A stretch of 6,533 bases of DNA from JAKBCQ01 sp021807585 (lineage in GTDB: Bacteria > Planctomycetota > Planctomycetia > Isosphaerales > Isosphaeraceae), in assembly GCA_027325115.1 (NCBI GenBank), contig DAHWFG010000190.1, positions 1 through 6,533 of the forward strand, given 5' to 3'. The position numbers and the translations under genes were made by a program. Positions 5,282 to 6,533 of this stretch are shown here, in pieces (position 1 is the first letter of the stretch; the number at the start of each line of letters is the position of its first letter). Below the pieces are notes generated by a model, which saw only the letters and a list, made by a program, of their open reading frames with translations, searched no databases and had not been told where the DNA came from.

Positions 5282-6533
5282 ATGGAACGAGCATTGACCA
5301 AAACGGGCGCGACGACGATTCGACTTACGTTCGATCAGGGCACGGTCGTCGTCGAGGGGCTGCCCGACGGCGATCCCGCCGGAATCCCGGGCCTGAAGCG
5401 CGACATTCGCCGTGGAGGGATCGCCCGCGCCGAGGCGATCTGGTATCGACATATTGTGGAATATTTCCGCAAGCATCATATACCTTATGAGGACAAGGCG
5501 CGGGCTTACGAGAAAACGCCGTGGCCGATTCGCGTCGGCAAGGAGGCGTTTCCGCACCAGACCGAAGGCCTTCTGGCGTGGGAAAAAGCGGGACGACGCG
5601 GCGTCGTCGTGTTGCCGACTGGGACGGGGAAAACGCATCTGGCCAATCTCGCGATCAACCGCGCCGAGCGTCCCTCGCTCGTCGTCACGCCGACGATCGA
5701 CCTGCTGAATCAATGGTATGACGAGCTTAGCCTTTGTTTCGCGACCGAGGTGGGCATGGTGGGAGGAGGATCGTACGACATCCGACCTTTAACCGTCACC
5801 ACATACGACTCAGCATATCAAAACATGGATAGATTTGGCAATCGATTCGGGCTTTTGATTTTTGACGAGTGTCATCACCTGCCGGGGCCGACGTACGGCC
5901 AGGCCGCGGTTTGTTCGATCGCGCCGTTTCGGCTGGGGTTGACGGCGACCCCCGAACGGGCCGATAACGCGCATTTGCAATCGGATCAATTGATCGGTCC
6001 GATCGTATATCGCCGCGAGATCACCCAATTGCGCGGCGAGTTTTTAGCGGAATATCGTGTCGAGAGTTTGTTCGTCGGCCTGACCGACGACGAGCGCGAG
6101 CGGTACGACGCGGCTCGGGAGATTTATCGGGCATTTCTCCGCGATAACGGAGTGGATATGCGCAAGCCCGGCGCGTGGGGTCAGTTCCTCTTTTTGGCGA
6201 ATCGATCTCAGGCGGGGAAGCAGGCGTATCGCGCGTATCGCGAACAGCGAACGTTGGCGCTCGCCGCGCCGGCGAAGCTCAACCTGCTGGCCTGGCTGCT
6301 CGACAAACACCTGGGCGATCGCGTTTTGATCTTTACGCATGATAATGCGACGGTGTACGAGATCGCTCGGCGGTATCTGGTTCCGGTGATCACGCATCAA
6401 ACGAAAACGAAGGAGCGGCGGGAGATATTGGCGCGATTCAATTCGGGGGTTTACCCGCTCGTTGCGACCTCAAGGGTTCTCAACGAGGGGGTGAACGTTC
6501 CCGAGGCGAATGTCGCGGTGATCCTTTCTGGAT
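5282..6533 (+). CDS. XPB-like (ERCC3/Rad25 family) superfamily 2 DNA helicase, 3' end missing
   Basis: 417 residues are visible before the right edge; the ends of the second helicase domain, including the Q-x-x-GR-x-x-R motif, are missing. Residues about 1-85 resemble the N-terminal damage-recognition-type domain of archaeal and bacterial XPB. Helicase domain 1 has PHQ (91-93), Walker A LPTGTGKT (111-118, K117), TPTIDLLNQW (136-145), the DECHH box (195-199) and GLTATPER (219-226). Residues about 265-330 align by memory with the thumb insert of archaeal XPB (LTDDERERYDAAREIYRAFL). Helicase domain 2 begins near 345 with VLIFTHDNATVYEIAR and contains ATSRVLNEGVNVPEA (395-409). The RED motif that follows LTAT in XPB reads R-A-D here (226-228). 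The ATG at 5282 is the first start after an in-frame TAA at 5273-5275; the ribosome binding site is weak. It probably unwinds damaged DNA, but a defence role for such helicases cannot be ruled out without the downstream gene. Confidence 0.88.
   Translation, partial: MERALTKTGATTIRLTFDQGTVVVEGLPDGDPAGIPGLKRDIRRGGIARAEAIWYRHIVEYFRKHHIPYEDKARAYEKTPWPIRVGKEAFPHQTEGLLAWEKAGRRGVVVLPTGTGKTHLANLAINRAERPSLVVTPTIDLLNQWYDELSLCFATEVGMVGGGSYDIRPLTVTTYDSAYQNMDRFGNRFGLLIFDECHHLPGPTYGQAAVCSIAPFRLGLTATPERADNAHLQSDQLIGPIVYRREITQLRGEFLAEYRVESLFVGLTDDERERYDAAREIYRAFLRDNGVDMRKPGAWGQFLFLANRSQAGKQAYRAYREQRTLALAAPAKLNLLAWLLDKHLGDRVLIFTHDNATVYEIARRYLVPVITHQTKTKERREILARFNSGVYPLVATSRVLNEGVNVPEANVAVILSG

Noticed and set aside
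1..6533. A new multi-gene defence or mobile system
   Set aside because: The recognisable genes are housekeeping, the strands change often, and no integrase, transposase, toxin-antitoxin pair, repeat array or tRNA attachment site is visible. The XPB-like helicase alone is not enough to claim one.

Overview
This is a chromosomal window of high-GC character (by eye about 57 percent) with five complete protein genes, one large gene cut by the right edge, and a probable gene start cut by the left edge. I see no insertion sequences, phage genes, tRNA, rRNA or CRISPR. The gene set (stand-alone LON-domain protein, Nth, MetF, QueG, archaeal-type XPB helicase) and the opening of the LON-domain protein resemble Planctomycetota. 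That is an inference from remembered protein families, not a phylogenetic placement. The hexamer CGATCG is strikingly abundant throughout.

Layout from left to right. On the minus strand, 63-755 encodes a stand-alone LON substrate-binding-domain protein, and a probable next gene starts just downstream of it and leaves the window at base 1. A divergent intergenic region (756-1026) separates it from three plus-strand genes: endonuclease III (nth, 1027-1896), methylenetetrahydrofolate reductase (metF, 2039-2923) and epoxyqueuosine reductase (queG, 2979-4067). A hairpin and a partial direct repeat lie between nth and metF. Between queG and the next gene, which runs the other way, is a 150-base convergent region (4068-4217) rich in inverted repeats, probably where transcription ends. 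On the minus strand, 4218-4973 encodes a 251-residue soluble protein of unknown function. A 308-base divergent region with plausible promoters for both directions then leads to an XPB-like DNA helicase (5282 to the right edge, 417 residues seen).

Functionally this is mostly housekeeping: base-excision repair (Nth), one-carbon metabolism (MetF), the last step of queuosine tRNA modification (QueG), and a DNA-unwinding enzyme likely used in repair (XPB). I find no convincing evidence of a new multi-gene system. The least understood parts are the unknown 251-residue protein, the bacterial XPB homologue with an altered RED motif whose downstream partner lies outside the window, the long basic tail on Nth, and the inverted-repeat cluster after queG.
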